Assembly (NCBI GenBank): GCA_028284635.1
Contig: JANQRJ010000080.1
Coordinates: forward strand, 1-64,000
Source: Pelagicoccus sp.
GTDB lineage: Bacteria; Verrucomicrobiota; Verrucomicrobiia; Opitutales; Opitutaceae
DNA: 64,000 bases
Reading direction: 5' to 3'
In this document: piece by piece, positions 1-9,246 of the stretch
How positions within the stretch are numbered: position 1 is the stretch's first letter
Layout: each line of letters starts with the position of its first letter
The notes under the pieces: generated by a model
The model's database searches: none
What the model saw: only the letters and a program-made list of their open reading frames with translations
What the model was told of the DNA's origin: nothing
Position numbers and translations under genes: made by a program

Positions 1-104
1 CTACAGAGGGAACAACCGGTGCGGCAACGACGGAGCGTTGCCCTCCAAAGGATGCTTCTCACGTTAAGTTGACGCCTATGCGCTCTGCGGGATCCGCGCT
101 ACGC

Positions 105-2183
105 TCAAAAGGGAAACCCGATCGAGAGGTGCAGCGTGCCTTCAGGGTCGCTGGGTTTCGGATCGATATTGTGGCCGTATTCCAGCCGCACCGGACCGAC
201 GATCGTCTGGTAGCGCAGCCCTAGGCCGACGTTTAGCAAATCGTCGAATTCGTCCGAACGGCCGGTCGAATTCCAGACGCGGGCCGCGTCGGCGAACAGC
301 ACGACGTTCAGCCGCTCCAGCAGCGGGTACTCCAGCTCGACGTTGAGCAGGGCGAAGGCCTCGGCGCCGATTGGTATGTCTGCGTCGTCCACCGGTCCTG
401 CTTCCCCTCGTCGGAAGCCTCGCAAACTGTTCTCGCCGCCGACCAGGAAGCGTTCCCCGTTCGGGATTTCGGTAGCGTTGTCGCCTGGGCTGCTGACCAT
501 GCCTCCCCTGGCTCCGAGGTGCAGCAGCCAGAGTCCGCCGAACTGGGCGTGGTAGCTGGCTCCGGCCTCCGGTCTGATGAACTCGGTCTCGCCGCCCAGC
601 GTTTCCGCGGCGTAGCGTACGGCGGCGAAAATTTCGTAACCGTTTTTCGGATACAGAATGTTGTCGAGCCGGTTGCGACTGGCCCGAAGCGAGAGGCTGC
701 CGATATTGGTATCCTCCAGCCTGAGATCCGCGTTGAAGGCGGGGTCGCTCGAGCGCTTTCGGTCGAAGGCGTAGTCCAGAGCGAGGTCGACGCCTAGTCG
801 CTCCAAGCGAGTGGACAGTCCCAAGGATACCCCGCGCTCGGTACGATCGAAAAAGAGTTCCTCTCGGTCCAGGTAGCTTGCTTCTATCGTGCCGTCGATC
901 GATTCGCCGAGCAGTTCGGGCACCGTGTAGTCGAAGCGTCCGCTGGTGGACTTGACCGATTGGGTGGCGGAGAGGGAAAGCGAATGGGCTCTGCCGAACA
1001 GGTTGCTGCGCTGCCCTAGGACTCCGCCTCGCAGCTTTTCGTAGCTGCCGTAGCCGAGGAGCAGCTGCCACTCGATGCGCTCTCCGTTTTCGTAGTCGAA
1101 GATAGCTTTTCGACCGTCCGGGCCGTCTGGCTCGTAGCTCAGATCGACGCGTTCGAAGATGCCGAGGCGGGAGATTCGTCGTCGGGCGGCTTCGACTTCG
1201 CTTATGTCGAGGGGGTTTCCGGGCGAAAGGGCCGTCTTGCGTTGGAGCAGCGAGCTCTTCGTATCGGTGGCTCCGCGATGCTCGACGGAGGTGAGGATCT
1301 TCCTCTCTCCGCGCCGAACTTCGAAGATGACGGCTACTTGCGTTTCGCTTTCGGAGGTTTCGAGCAGGGAAATCGAGCTAGTGATACGCGTATCCGGAAA
1401 TCCGAGACGGTACGATTCGTTGCGCAGCTCGCGAATCCGGTCGTCGACCCAGGCTCGGTGGTATATGGCGTCTTCCTTGGCCTCGGTTTGCTCGACGAGC
1501 TTTTCGCTTTCGATAAGGGAGGTCCGGCTTTCGGCCACTCGGTAGAGCTTGCCTTGCTCGATCGTCAGTTGGGCGGTTACTGCTCCGCTGACTGGATCTT
1601 TCAGGGTGTTCCGCTCGACGACGCGAGCATCCGTGTAGCCAAGCCCAACAAGGGCGGCTATGAGCTGCTTTTGTCCGTTTGAAAAGATGCTGGGGGAGAA
1701 TGCCTTGTCCGCGCGACGCGAATACAGGGCAGCCTTGGGGATGAAGTACTCGCGGGCGATCTCCGGCTCGATGGCGACGAGGCCGGAGATTTGCACGTCT
1801 TCGTAGTAGTAGAGGATGCCTGGGGCGATTTCGTAGCGCACGGCGTGGGTGGCCAGATCTTGGGGCAGGTCGGGGCGAGTGTCCGACTCCCAGGTCGCGC
1901 TTCGGGTTTCGCCGTCGGGGAGTTCGAAGGTGGCGGTCAGGCTTGCATCCAGATAGCCGCTTTGGCGGAGCCGAGTCAGCAGGAGGAAGGCTCCGTCGTC
2001 TACCTTGCGGGCGTCGAACGGCCCTTGCTCGAAATCGAGCAGGCGCAAGGAGCCGCGCAGCTCGGCGTTCCCCAGCAGGCCGAAGCCGTCGATTTTCACG
2101 GGCTTGTTCTTGGCGTGCATCGGCAGGTTCCCGAGGGCGAGAACGAGGGCCGCGACTGCGACTACCTTTTGAAGAAGGTCCAT
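105..2183 (-). CDS. tamA: TamA-like outer-membrane assembly protein (BamA/Omp85 superfamily)
   Basis: 692 residues. A hydrophobic signal segment (about residues 7-24, followed by HAK) precedes POTRA-like repeats over roughly residues 28-365. A C-terminal Omp85 beta-barrel follows, with the typical GGENSLRGFRRGE loop segment and a terminal aromatic residue (LSIGFPF). In this family the barrel sits in the outer membrane and helps insert and fold outer-membrane proteins or autotransporters with a TamB partner. The start codon lies inside the 3' end of the upstream tamB-like gene (22-bp overlap), so the two are probably translationally coupled. The first 104 bases of the window, downstream of it, hold only a short GGCAACG/CGTTGCC hairpin. 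The pairing with TamB favours TamA over BamA. Confidence 0.9.
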   Translation of the reverse strand: MDLLQKVVAVAALVLALGNLPMHAKNKPVKIDGFGLLGNAELRGSLRLLDFEQGPFDARKVDDGAFLLLTRLRQSGYLDASLTATFELPDGETRSATWESDTRPDLPQDLATHAVRYEIAPGILYYYEDVQISGLVAIEPEIAREYFIPKAALYSRRADKAFSPSIFSNGQKQLIAALVGLGYTDARVVERNTLKDPVSGAVTAQLTIEQGKLYRVAESRTSLIESEKLVEQTEAKEDAIYHRAWVDDRIRELRNESYRLGFPDTRITSSISLLETSESETQVAVIFEVRRGERKILTSVEHRGATDTKSSLLQRKTALSPGNPLDISEVEAARRRISRLGIFERVDLSYEPDGPDGRKAIFDYENGERIEWQLLLGYGSYEKLRGGVLGQRSNLFGRAHSLSLSATQSVKSTSGRFDYTVPELLGESIDGTIEASYLDREELFFDRTERGVSLGLSTRLERLGVDLALDYAFDRKRSSDPAFNADLRLEDTNIGSLSLRASRNRLDNILYPKNGYEIFAAVRYAAETLGGETEFIRPEAGASYHAQFGGLWLLHLGARGGMVSSPGDNATEIPNGERFLVGGENSLRGFRRGEAGPVDDADIPIGAEAFALLNVELEYPLLERLNVVLFADAARVWNSTGRSDEFDDLLNVGLGLRYQTIVGPVRLEYGHNIDPKPSDPEGTLHLSIGFPF

Positions 2184-5100
2184 TTGAAGTTCGCGTTGTA
2201 TTCGTCGCGCTTGTCGTACTCGCCTTCGATTTCCAGCGTATCCGTAATCTGGTACGTGGCTTCGATGGTGCGCTTGCCTTGCAGGGAAATGTCTTGGCCG
2301 ACTTCGAGGGAAAGGCGGTCGCCGAGTTCGCTGTCGGAGGGGCCGAGCAGCTTTCTGAAGAGGCCCTTGCCGAGGAAGAGTCCGATCGAGGTGGCGGATT
2401 GCTGGGCGATGCTGCTGGCGCCCTGCGGCAGTTTTCCAGTGGTGACGAGGAGGAGAGCGTCGACTTGGCTGAGGGCGGGGTTGGTGGTGATGGTCACGTC
2501 GGGCTGTTCGATGCTGCCGCTGGCCTGGAGGTTGATGTCGTGGGCGAAGACGCGGCCGCGGGCGTTGGCTTCGATCTGGATTTCGGTCGGGTTGGCTCGG
2601 GTGATTTCGGCTTCGCCGCTAAGCAGCGAGAGTGAACTGGCGGGCAGCAGGATGCGGCCTTGCTCTGCCTTGGCCTTGCCTACGAGGAGAGGGTTTCCAA
2701 GCGTGCCGTCGAGGCGGAAGTCGGCTGAGAGCAGGCCTTCGAAAAAGGAATTCGAAACGCGGAGAAAGCGGTCCCCTCTCAGATCGACATCGAGGTTCCA
2801 GACTTTGAAGGGCTCTCGTTCGACGGCGAAGTAGGGAGGGCGTTGACTGGTCGTGCGAGTGGAGCTGGAGAGCAACTCGGGCTCGACGAGGACGAGTCCT
2901 TTGCTGAGCAGAAGCGAACCGGAGAGTGTGGGCTGTTCCGACTTTCCGGATACGAGCTGGAGGTCGATGTCGCCGGTGAAGAGCAGCCCCTCGTCGCGCA
3001 GGAGGGGAAACTCGTCGCTGGTGAAGCGCAGGTCGTAGAGCGGCGCGCTGAGGTTGCTCAAGTCGGCTTTGCCGACGAGGAGAAAGGGGCTCTGCTCTGC
3101 CTGGCCCGCGAGTCCTTCGGTCGACCAGATTCCATCCTTGAGCTCTATGCGTCCGCTGAGGTCCGAGAAGGCTCCGAGCGGCGGTAGCGGTCGAGTGGCG
3201 ATCCCTCGGATTTCGGCGGTGGCGGCGAGATCGCCGGGTTGGAGGTCGATGTCGATATTGGCGCTGCCTTGCTGGCGGATGAAGTCTGGCAGGATGGCGG
3301 CGATGGAGGGGAGGTCGTCGATTTGGAGGCGGGCCTTCCCGGTCAGCTGGTCGAGGTCGAGCTGCTGGGGTTCTTCCAGGATCTCGCGGAGGGTGGCGGT
3401 TTTGAGTGGCAGGGTAGCGTTGGCCGAGACGCGATTGTTTCCGATGTTGGCGGTGAAAGTATCCGCTCTGATGATACTTGGCGTAAGTTCGAGCTGGGTC
3501 TGCAGGTTTTGCAGCTTGAGGTTCTGGCTGGGGCTATCGGGATTTTTCCATTCGAGGGTCGCCAATTGCAGATCGATATTGCCGCGCGGCTTGGAGAGGC
3601 TGCCGGCAAGTTGGGCGTCGATGTTCGGCTTGCTGATGGCGAAGGGGATGAAGTCCTGGATGGATGCCCAGAATTCGGGATGGGGGACGGACTTCAGGCT
3701 GAGGGCGAGCGGCGCTTCCTGCGAGATGGTGGACTGCGGCTGGCTATCCGCCCAGCCGATGCTGAGGGGGAAAGCGCCGTTGGCCTGGGCGACGCTCTTG
3801 CCGCTGGCGCCGATCTCGAGGAGATCGATCTGAAGGAAGTCTCGCGTTTCCGGGCCTTGGCGGGCTTGCCAGCTGGCGTCAATCGTGTTCTCGGAATCGA
3901 GCGGCCAGCTTGCTTTGCCTGAGAATGTCGCGTGGCCTCCTGTCGCGTTGAGGTCGACTTGGGTATCCAGGGATTGGATGCGGAATGATGGGAGAGGGTC
4001 GGCGGTCCAGCTGCCGAGGTTCTCTGGCGTGAATTCGGAGGCGAGCAATTGGAAGGCGATAGCGTCCGGGGAATAGGATACGTCTGAGAGCTTGATGCGG
4101 GTGGCGTCGGGGCCTTGGAGCTCGAGGCGGTCGAGACCGAGGGTTTGCGGAGCGAGAGCGATGCGGCTTGACTGAGTCTGGCGGAGAAGTTCGGTGGAAT
4201 CGGATTGTATTAGAAGGTTCGATACTTGGACGGTCGTGGCGTCCGGTCCCTGTTCGAGGGCGAGGTTGAGGTCGAGTTGGGTGGCTTCGGCTTGGATGCT
4301 GAGATCGGCGATGGGCTTCTGCCTGGATCCGGAGAGCTGGGCTGTCGCGTTGAAGGGTTTGAGGGGGGTGGTTTCGAGGCCTGAAATTTCCAGGGAACCG
4401 CCGAGTTGCGGGTCTTGGAGTGGGCCGGCGGCGTTTAGGTTTCCGGAGATCCGCTGCCAGGAGAGACCTTCGGGGAGGAGGGGGGCGATGGCGGGCTCGT
4501 TCCTTAGGTCGAAGGAGAGGGCGATGTCCTCGAGGGAGCGGGTTTCGAGCTGGATGCCGCCGCTGAGGCTTAGGTGGGAGTCGGCTTCGCTGGTGAACTG
4601 AAGGGAGTCGATGGCGATCCGCTGGCCTTGGCTGACGAGCTTGGCTTCGAGGCTAACGAGTTTCGTATCTGAAATGGCTATCTGCTGGCCGACGATTTCG
4701 GCGGCGAGGAGGGGAGTCTCGTCTGGGGTTGGCAGGGTTTGGATGGTAGCGAGAAGGGTGCCGGAACTTTGCCCCCAGGGAAGTTGCGCGAGATCGGCTC
4801 GCAGCTTGAGGCGGGCGGCTTGCAGGGGATCTTCCTGGGTGAAGTCGATGGCGAGGGGCGCGTCATTGCTCAGGCTGAGCCAGGGGAGGTCGATCTGGGC
4901 GGTTTGCAGGGTGGTAGAGGTTCGGTCGCCGTGGCCGCTGAGGGAGATTCGCGGGGATTGCGGATCTGTATCCACGTTTTGGATTTCGTATCGATAGGCA
5001 TTGTCGGCCCATTGGAAGTTTGCGTCGAGGGTGAGGGGGATGGCGGAGGCCCAGTCTCCGTAGCGCCGGTCGAGCGCGAAGGTTGCGGTATCGAGGTGGG

Positions 5101-5851
5101 CTTGCTTGGGCAGGAGCTCGGCTTGAAGGGGATCCCAGGTGGCTTGGAAGTCGATGGCGTTTTGTTTGGAGAGGATCCGGCCGGAGAGGAGAATCTGGTC
5201 GCGGGTCTGGGCTAGTTTGGCGGATAGGCTGCTTTGCTGGGCAGGGAGCTGGAGGTCGAGGAGCCAGGTTTGCGGGTCTTGAAGGTCGGTCGTGAGCTGG
5301 ATGGAGGTGTCGGGTTGGGATATGCGGGCGTGCAGCTCGAGTTGGGAGCCTTGGCTGCGGAGAGTTTCGACTTCGAGCAGGGGAGCTTGGTCTCGGGTGA
5401 CGATGCCGGAGCGCAGTTCGATGGCGTGGATGTTTTGCTCGACGAGACTGGCGGCCTGCTGGATTTGGTTTAGGAGGTCGCCAGGGCTGGGGATTGGTTG
5501 GGCTGGGGCTTGGTTTTGGGGAGCTGGCTTGAGATCGAGGCGCCAGTCTTGGATGGCGAGGGTTTGGGGGACGGGTCGCCCGAGGAGCCAGGCGGTTGGG
5601 GAAGGAAGGGTTGCTTGCTGGACGGAGAGTTCGATTTGGGGGCTTTCGAACTGCAGGCCCTCGATTTGCCAACTGCGCCAGCTGGGGGCGGAGACGGAGT
5701 CGACCTGGATAGGGGTGAAGGCGTGGAGGAGGGGTCGAGCGAGGAAGACGGACCAGAAGGGGAAAAGGACAAGGATGAGCAACAGCGTGGCGAATCCGAC
5801 GAGCAGGCGGCGTTTGGTCCGCGATCCTGATTTGGTGGTGGGGCTTGGCAT
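2162..5851 (-). CDS. tamB: TamB-like translocation and assembly module protein (AsmA/DUF490 superfamily)
   Basis: About 1229 residues from the ATG at 5851. A TTG directly after the upstream stop (5893) would add 14 residues but has no ribosome-binding site, whereas a GAGG lies about 13 nt before the ATG. The protein has a basic N-terminus (SRTKRRLL), one inner-membrane anchor (LLVGFATLLLILVLFPFW), a long repetitive beta-rich periplasmic region and the conserved C-terminal TamB domain (about the last 350 residues, ending FKWTFFKR). TamB proteins span the periplasm as a hydrophobic beta-groove and work with TamA, or move lipid between membranes. It overlaps tamA by 22 bp. Confidence 0.88.
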   Translation of the reverse strand: MPSPTTKSGSRTKRRLLVGFATLLLILVLFPFWSVFLARPLLHAFTPIQVDSVSAPSWRSWQIEGLQFESPQIELSVQQATLPSPTAWLLGRPVPQTLAIQDWRLDLKPAPQNQAPAQPIPSPGDLLNQIQQAASLVEQNIHAIELRSGIVTRDQAPLLEVETLRSQGSQLELHARISQPDTSIQLTTDLQDPQTWLLDLQLPAQQSSLSAKLAQTRDQILLSGRILSKQNAIDFQATWDPLQAELLPKQAHLDTATFALDRRYGDWASAIPLTLDANFQWADNAYRYEIQNVDTDPQSPRISLSGHGDRTSTTLQTAQIDLPWLSLSNDAPLAIDFTQEDPLQAARLKLRADLAQLPWGQSSGTLLATIQTLPTPDETPLLAAEIVGQQIAISDTKLVSLEAKLVSQGQRIAIDSLQFTSEADSHLSLSGGIQLETRSLEDIALSFDLRNEPAIAPLLPEGLSWQRISGNLNAAGPLQDPQLGGSLEISGLETTPLKPFNATAQLSGSRQKPIADLSIQAEATQLDLNLALEQGPDATTVQVSNLLIQSDSTELLRQTQSSRIALAPQTLGLDRLELQGPDATRIKLSDVSYSPDAIAFQLLASEFTPENLGSWTADPLPSFRIQSLDTQVDLNATGGHATFSGKASWPLDSENTIDASWQARQGPETRDFLQIDLLEIGASGKSVAQANGAFPLSIGWADSQPQSTISQEAPLALSLKSVPHPEFWASIQDFIPFAISKPNIDAQLAGSLSKPRGNIDLQLATLEWKNPDSPSQNLKLQNLQTQLELTPSIIRADTFTANIGNNRVSANATLPLKTATLREILEEPQQLDLDQLTGKARLQIDDLPSIAAILPDFIRQQGSANIDIDLQPGDLAATAEIRGIATRPLPPLGAFSDLSGRIELKDGIWSTEGLAGQAEQSPFLLVGKADLSNLSAPLYDLRFTSDEFPLLRDEGLLFTGDIDLQLVSGKSEQPTLSGSLLLSKGLVLVEPELLSSSTRTTSQRPPYFAVEREPFKVWNLDVDLRGDRFLRVSNSFFEGLLSADFRLDGTLGNPLLVGKAKAEQGRILLPASSLSLLSGEAEITRANPTEIQIEANARGRVFAHDINLQASGSIEQPDVTITTNPALSQVDALLLVTTGKLPQGASSIAQQSATSIGLFLGKGLFRKLLGPSDSELGDRLSLEVGQDISLQGKRTIEATYQITDTLEIEGEYDKRDEYNANFKWTFFKR

Positions 5852-5893
5852 TGGCGTGAGTGGACCTCGTTGGGGGTGGGTTTGGTTCCCCAA

Positions 5894-7003
5894 TCAGAGC
5901 GCGAGTGTGAAATGGCTGTTGGCGATGGGCTGTCCGTTGATGAGGAGTTCGACTGAGGTCTTGCCGGGATAGTATTTTCGGGTGGTCACTTTCTTGAGGT
6001 GGAAGGTTTGGGAGATCGTGGTCTCGGTCTGCTTTTCAAGGGTTAGGTGGCTTCCTTTGAAGACTTTTGGGGCGGTGGTTCCGTTGGCTTTGACGAAGTG
6101 GAAGCGGTAGTCGATGACGAGCTTCTGGCTTCGCTTGCTGGTGGAGTGGAGGAGGCTGGTGACGGTGATCTTCTCTCCGAGCTTGATGCGACGGGGTGAG
6201 ATGGCGTGGCGTTTCGCTTCGAGTTTCGGATGATGGAAGCCGAGGAGGGCGAGGCAGCGGGGATGGCCTGCTTTGACCAGGCTGCGGCAGGCGTGTTTGA
6301 CGAGACGCTTCCGATCGGCAGTGGCGTCGCGTAACCACTTTTCCACGACATCGAGCATGCGTTCTGGATGGTCCTTTGCGATGTCGTTGAGATTGTTGGC
6401 CACGGATCTGCGAACGTATTCGGAGGGGTCGTCTTTGAGCTGTTCGAGGAGAGGGAGGATGGGGGAGGGGTCTGCGACGAAGGCGGAGATCTGCTCTGCC
6501 CAGGGCAGGCGCGGTCGGGTGCCTTCGGAGACGAGGCGTCGGAGGTGAGGATTGGGATCGCGGGCCCAGGCTCGTAGGGTGCGGAGAGTGGGCTTGGGGT
6601 GGTGGGCGATCAGGGGGCGAATGGCGAATTCGGCGGTGAAGCGGATGGTAAGTTCGCGGATTAGAGCGATGGATTCCTTGTAGGCCTCGAGGCCGTACTG
6701 GGCGATGTAGGAGTTGAGGGGGAAGAGGGTCCAGCCGTTGATGGAGAGGTCGTTGTCGAGCTGGGGAAGCGGCTTGATTGCGACTGTAAGGATGCGGACG
6801 GCTTCTCGGCCGTCGGCGGGCAGATGGGCTCGCAGGGCTTTGGCGATGTGGGCGGATCGGTCTTTGAGTTCGAGGTCCTCGAGTCCATCCAGGGCCGCCT
6901 TTTTGAAGCGATTGTATTTAAACTCTGGATGCGCTGATTGCATGAGTTTGCCCATTTCGGCGATAGTCTGGCGGTTGAGCTGGTTTTTGAAGGGTTCGGG
7001 CAT
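5894..7003 (-). CDS. alkC: AlkC-like DNA alkylation-repair glycosylase (HEAT-like repeats plus C-terminal beta domain)
   Basis: 369 residues. Residues about 30-265 are helical, HEAT-like repeats typical of the AlkC/AlkD glycosylases, with LRTLRAWARDPNPHLRRLVS and EYVRRSVANNLNDIAKDHPE as hallmark helices. Residues about 268-369 are beta-rich and look like the Ig-like module known from one AlkC subgroup, which helps clamp DNA. The family excises N3- and N7-alkylated bases without flipping them. Its stop codon abuts the tamB reading frame. The family call is from recognisable helices; substrate specificity is inference. Confidence 0.8.
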   Translation of the reverse strand: MPEPFKNQLNRQTIAEMGKLMQSAHPEFKYNRFKKAALDGLEDLELKDRSAHIAKALRAHLPADGREAVRILTVAIKPLPQLDNDLSINGWTLFPLNSYIAQYGLEAYKESIALIRELTIRFTAEFAIRPLIAHHPKPTLRTLRAWARDPNPHLRRLVSEGTRPRLPWAEQISAFVADPSPILPLLEQLKDDPSEYVRRSVANNLNDIAKDHPERMLDVVEKWLRDATADRKRLVKHACRSLVKAGHPRCLALLGFHHPKLEAKRHAISPRRIKLGEKITVTSLLHSTSKRSQKLVIDYRFHFVKANGTTAPKVFKGSHLTLEKQTETTISQTFHLKKVTTRKYYPGKTSVELLINGQPIANSHFTLAL

Positions 7004-7122
7004 GGCGAGGGGATATTGGGGCCGCTAGAGGCCGTTAGCCAAGCTTGATCCTTTCATCAGAGGGATAGAGTGGGGAAGCCTTGCTTTGTCAGGTCGGTGG
7101 GGTATGGAGTGGCGGCCTTTTT

Positions 7123-8025
7123 ATGGAGTGGCTTTTTCTGGCATTGGCGAGCGCAGCGTTTCTTGGTCTCTATGACGTTTTCAAGAAGCGTTCGGTGGTG
7201 GACAATGCGGTAATCCCGATCCTTTTTCTGAGCGTTTGCTGTGGGGCGGTGGTTTGGGCGCCTTGGGTGATTCTGGGCGCGGTGGCGGGCGAGGATGCGG
7301 CACCGCTGGCGATGCTGCAGGTGGAACGCCTTGGATGGGTGGATCATGGTCGGTTGTTGCTGAAGTCGACCATCGTAGGCGTTTCGTGGATACTTTCGTA
7401 TTTCGGTTTGAAGCGACTTCCGGTCTCGGTAGCGGGAGGGATCCGAGCGATGGGACCGTTTTGGACCTTGCTGGGGGCGGTCGTCCTTTTTGCCGAGCGC
7501 CCTAGCTCCGGGCAGTGGGCTGGGATCGCGGTGACTTTGCTTTCCTTTTTGGCCTTGTCGCTGGCGGGACGGCGCGAGGGCTTGTTTTTCCACCGGGACA
7601 GGGCGGTGTTTCTGATCATCGGCGGAACGCTGGCGGGAGCGGCAAGCGGGCTGTACGACAAGCACTTGATGGGAACATTGGGCTACCGGGCTTCGACCGT
7701 GCAGGCTTGGTTTTCCATCTACATGGTGTTGGTTTTCCTGCCGATGATGATTGGCTGGTGGCGGCGCTGGTGGCCGCGGGGAACGTTCCAGTGGCGCTGG
7801 TCGATCCCTCTTATCGGTCTTTCGCTACTGGTTGCAGACTACTTGTACTTCGAGGCTCTGCGCGACGAAGAGGCTTTGATCTCAGTGGTCTCCTGTCTGC
7901 GTCGGGGTGGGGTGCTGGTGAGTTTCGCCGCAGGCTATCTGCTCTTCAAGGAGCGCAACTATCGGGCGAAGACGCCTTGTGTCCTGGGCATCCTGGCGGG
8001 GATCGTATTGATCGCGTTGGGGTAA
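7123..8025 (+). CDS. EamA/DMT-superfamily membrane transporter
   Basis: 300 residues from the ATG at 7123; an in-frame start at 7081 would add a non-hydrophobic leader without support. About ten hydrophobic segments are visible, arranged as two halves of five helices, as in EamA permeases (first helix LFLALASAAFLGLYDVFKKR, last VLGILAGIVLIALG). Members export small metabolites such as amino acids or nucleotide sugars at the inner membrane; the substrate cannot be read from sequence. It converges on the TonB-domain gene, with a short inverted repeat between them. Confidence 0.82.
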   Translation: MEWLFLALASAAFLGLYDVFKKRSVVDNAVIPILFLSVCCGAVVWAPWVILGAVAGEDAAPLAMLQVERLGWVDHGRLLLKSTIVGVSWILSYFGLKRLPVSVAGGIRAMGPFWTLLGAVVLFAERPSSGQWAGIAVTLLSFLALSLAGRREGLFFHRDRAVFLIIGGTLAGAASGLYDKHLMGTLGYRASTVQAWFSIYMVLVFLPMMIGWWRRWWPRGTFQWRWSIPLIGLSLLVADYLYFEALRDEEALISVVSCLRRGGVLVSFAAGYLLFKERNYRAKTPCVLGILAGIVLIALG

Positions 8026-8038
8026 GAGGGGGATTCTC

Positions 8039-8096
8039 AATCTTCATCTGCTTCTACTTCTTCTTCCATTCCATTTTTTAGATGAAGATGAAGATT
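8039..8096. repeat. Short inverted repeat between convergent genes
   Basis: AATCTTCATCT at 8039-8049 pairs with AGATGAAGATT at 8086-8096, the right arm lying in a GATGAAGATGAAGATT tract. It sits between two convergent genes and may form a bidirectional terminator-like hairpin. Its short-word composition resembles other intergenic hairpins in the window. Confidence 0.55.
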
Positions 8097-8108
8097 ATGA
8101 TCGTCTGG

Positions 8109-8825
8109 CTACTGGCTGAGCTGGATTGGCATCATGAGGGAGACGTAGACGGACTGGCCTTCGTGTCTGATCGGCTTGTATTTGATATGGCTGACGGCTC
8201 TGATAGCGGCTTCTTCGAAACCGTTGGTGGAGATGCTGATGATGCGTGGATTGATGACGTTTCCTTCTGGATCGATGATGAACTCCAGGCTTACGGCTGA
8301 CGCTTTGCCCGTGTTTTTGAACTCCTCGGGATAGAAGTTCGCGAAGGCGGGGACAGAGCTTGGCAGCGGGGCCTGTTCGAGTTCGAAGGAGGGGATGACG
8401 GGAACGTCGATCTTCTGGAAGACTTCGCGACCGAGCTCGACGTTGAGTTTGTGTTCGAAAGCGATCTTGAACTCGAAGGGGATCTTGACCTTGAGGAGCA
8501 GCGGGACGCCGTTCTTGGTGGCCGGTTCGAAGATCCACTCGGAAGCGGCGAGCAGGGCGGCGAGTCCGAACTCTTCGTGGCTGGCGTGTTCGACGACGGG
8601 GTCGAGCACGTTGCCGAGTCGGTCGACGTAGGCTACCACGATGGCTTCGCCCTCGATGCCTCTCGCGTAGAGGTCGGGCGGGTGAGTGGGGTCGATCTTA
8701 TAGATAGCGGTGGGCGGTATGATCTCGCCGTCGCCTTCCTTCTCCTCTTCCTCCTTGGCTGAGAGGCCGGTTAGAATCGCCGTCGCGGCCAGGGCTGTTG
8801 CCGCTCTGAGGATCTTGTTTTTCAC
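8109..8825 (-). CDS. Exported protein with two TonB C-terminal-like domains
   Basis: 238 residues with a signal-peptide-like N-terminus (ILRAATALAATAILTGLSA). Two TonB_C-like units are visible. The first, about residues 45-120, includes GIEGEAIVVAYVDRLGNV and SEWIFEPATKNGVP. The second, about 160-236, includes KASAVSLEFIIDPEGNV and AIRAVSHIKYKPIRHEGQ. Single TonB_C domains link ExbB/ExbD energy to outer-membrane receptors. Here there is no long proline-rich spacer, no ExbB or ExbD nearby, and the domain is doubled, so a classical energy-transducing role is not certain. Confidence 0.75.
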   Translation of the reverse strand: MKNKILRAATALAATAILTGLSAKEEEEKEGDGEIIPPTAIYKIDPTHPPDLYARGIEGEAIVVAYVDRLGNVLDPVVEHASHEEFGLAALLAASEWIFEPATKNGVPLLLKVKIPFEFKIAFEHKLNVELGREVFQKIDVPVIPSFELEQAPLPSSVPAFANFYPEEFKNTGKASAVSLEFIIDPEGNVINPRIISISTNGFEEAAIRAVSHIKYKPIRHEGQSVYVSLMMPIQLSQ

Positions 8826-8948
8826 TGTGAGTCAGGTTGCGAGTGGGAAGGCAGTTTCTTCGATGGGATGAGACTACCTTTTATTTTCGTCTGCGCAACA
8901 GGCGGTTTTAGTGGAAATGAGGCGGGAAAGGCGTTGTTTTACGCTTTC

Positions 8949-9242
8949 GTGGAAGACGAACCGATTGAAATGCCCATTTCGAGCGAGCTGGACCTGCATA
9001 CCTTTCGGCCGAAGGAGGTAAAGCAGCTCTTGCCCGACTACTTCGAAGCTTGCTTGGAGAAGGGGATTTTCCAAGTAAGGGTAATCCATGGCAAGGGGAC
9101 GGGAGCTTTGCGAGAGTTGGTTCATGCCCAGCTGAAGAAGCTGCCGATGGTCGAGAGTTTCGAGTTGGGCGACCAGACGTCGGGCAGTTGGGGGGCGACC
9201 CGCGTTCGTCTCAAGAGTCCGTCGCCTCCCGGCGAGGAATGA
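8949..9242 (+). CDS. Small Smr-domain protein
   Basis: 97 residues from a GTG at 8949; an ATG at 8970 is also possible and the frame stays open upstream to 8868. It is essentially one Smr domain with the conserved ELDLHTFRPKEV start and the VIHGKGTGALRE motif. Smr domains are nucleic-acid nucleases found at the MutS2 C-terminus or as stand-alone proteins; the stand-alone function is poorly defined. It ends 4 nt from the convergent response regulator. Confidence 0.8.
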   Translation: MEDEPIEMPISSELDLHTFRPKEVKQLLPDYFEACLEKGIFQVRVIHGKGTGALRELVHAQLKKLPMVESFELGDQTSGSWGATRVRLKSPSPPGEE

Positions 9243-9246
9243 CCGA

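Noticed and set aside
142..1071. Long Arg-rich open frame on the minus strand within tamA
   Set aside because: Composition (Arg, Pro, His rich) is typical of a shifted frame of a GC-rich gene; tamA is clearly the real gene.
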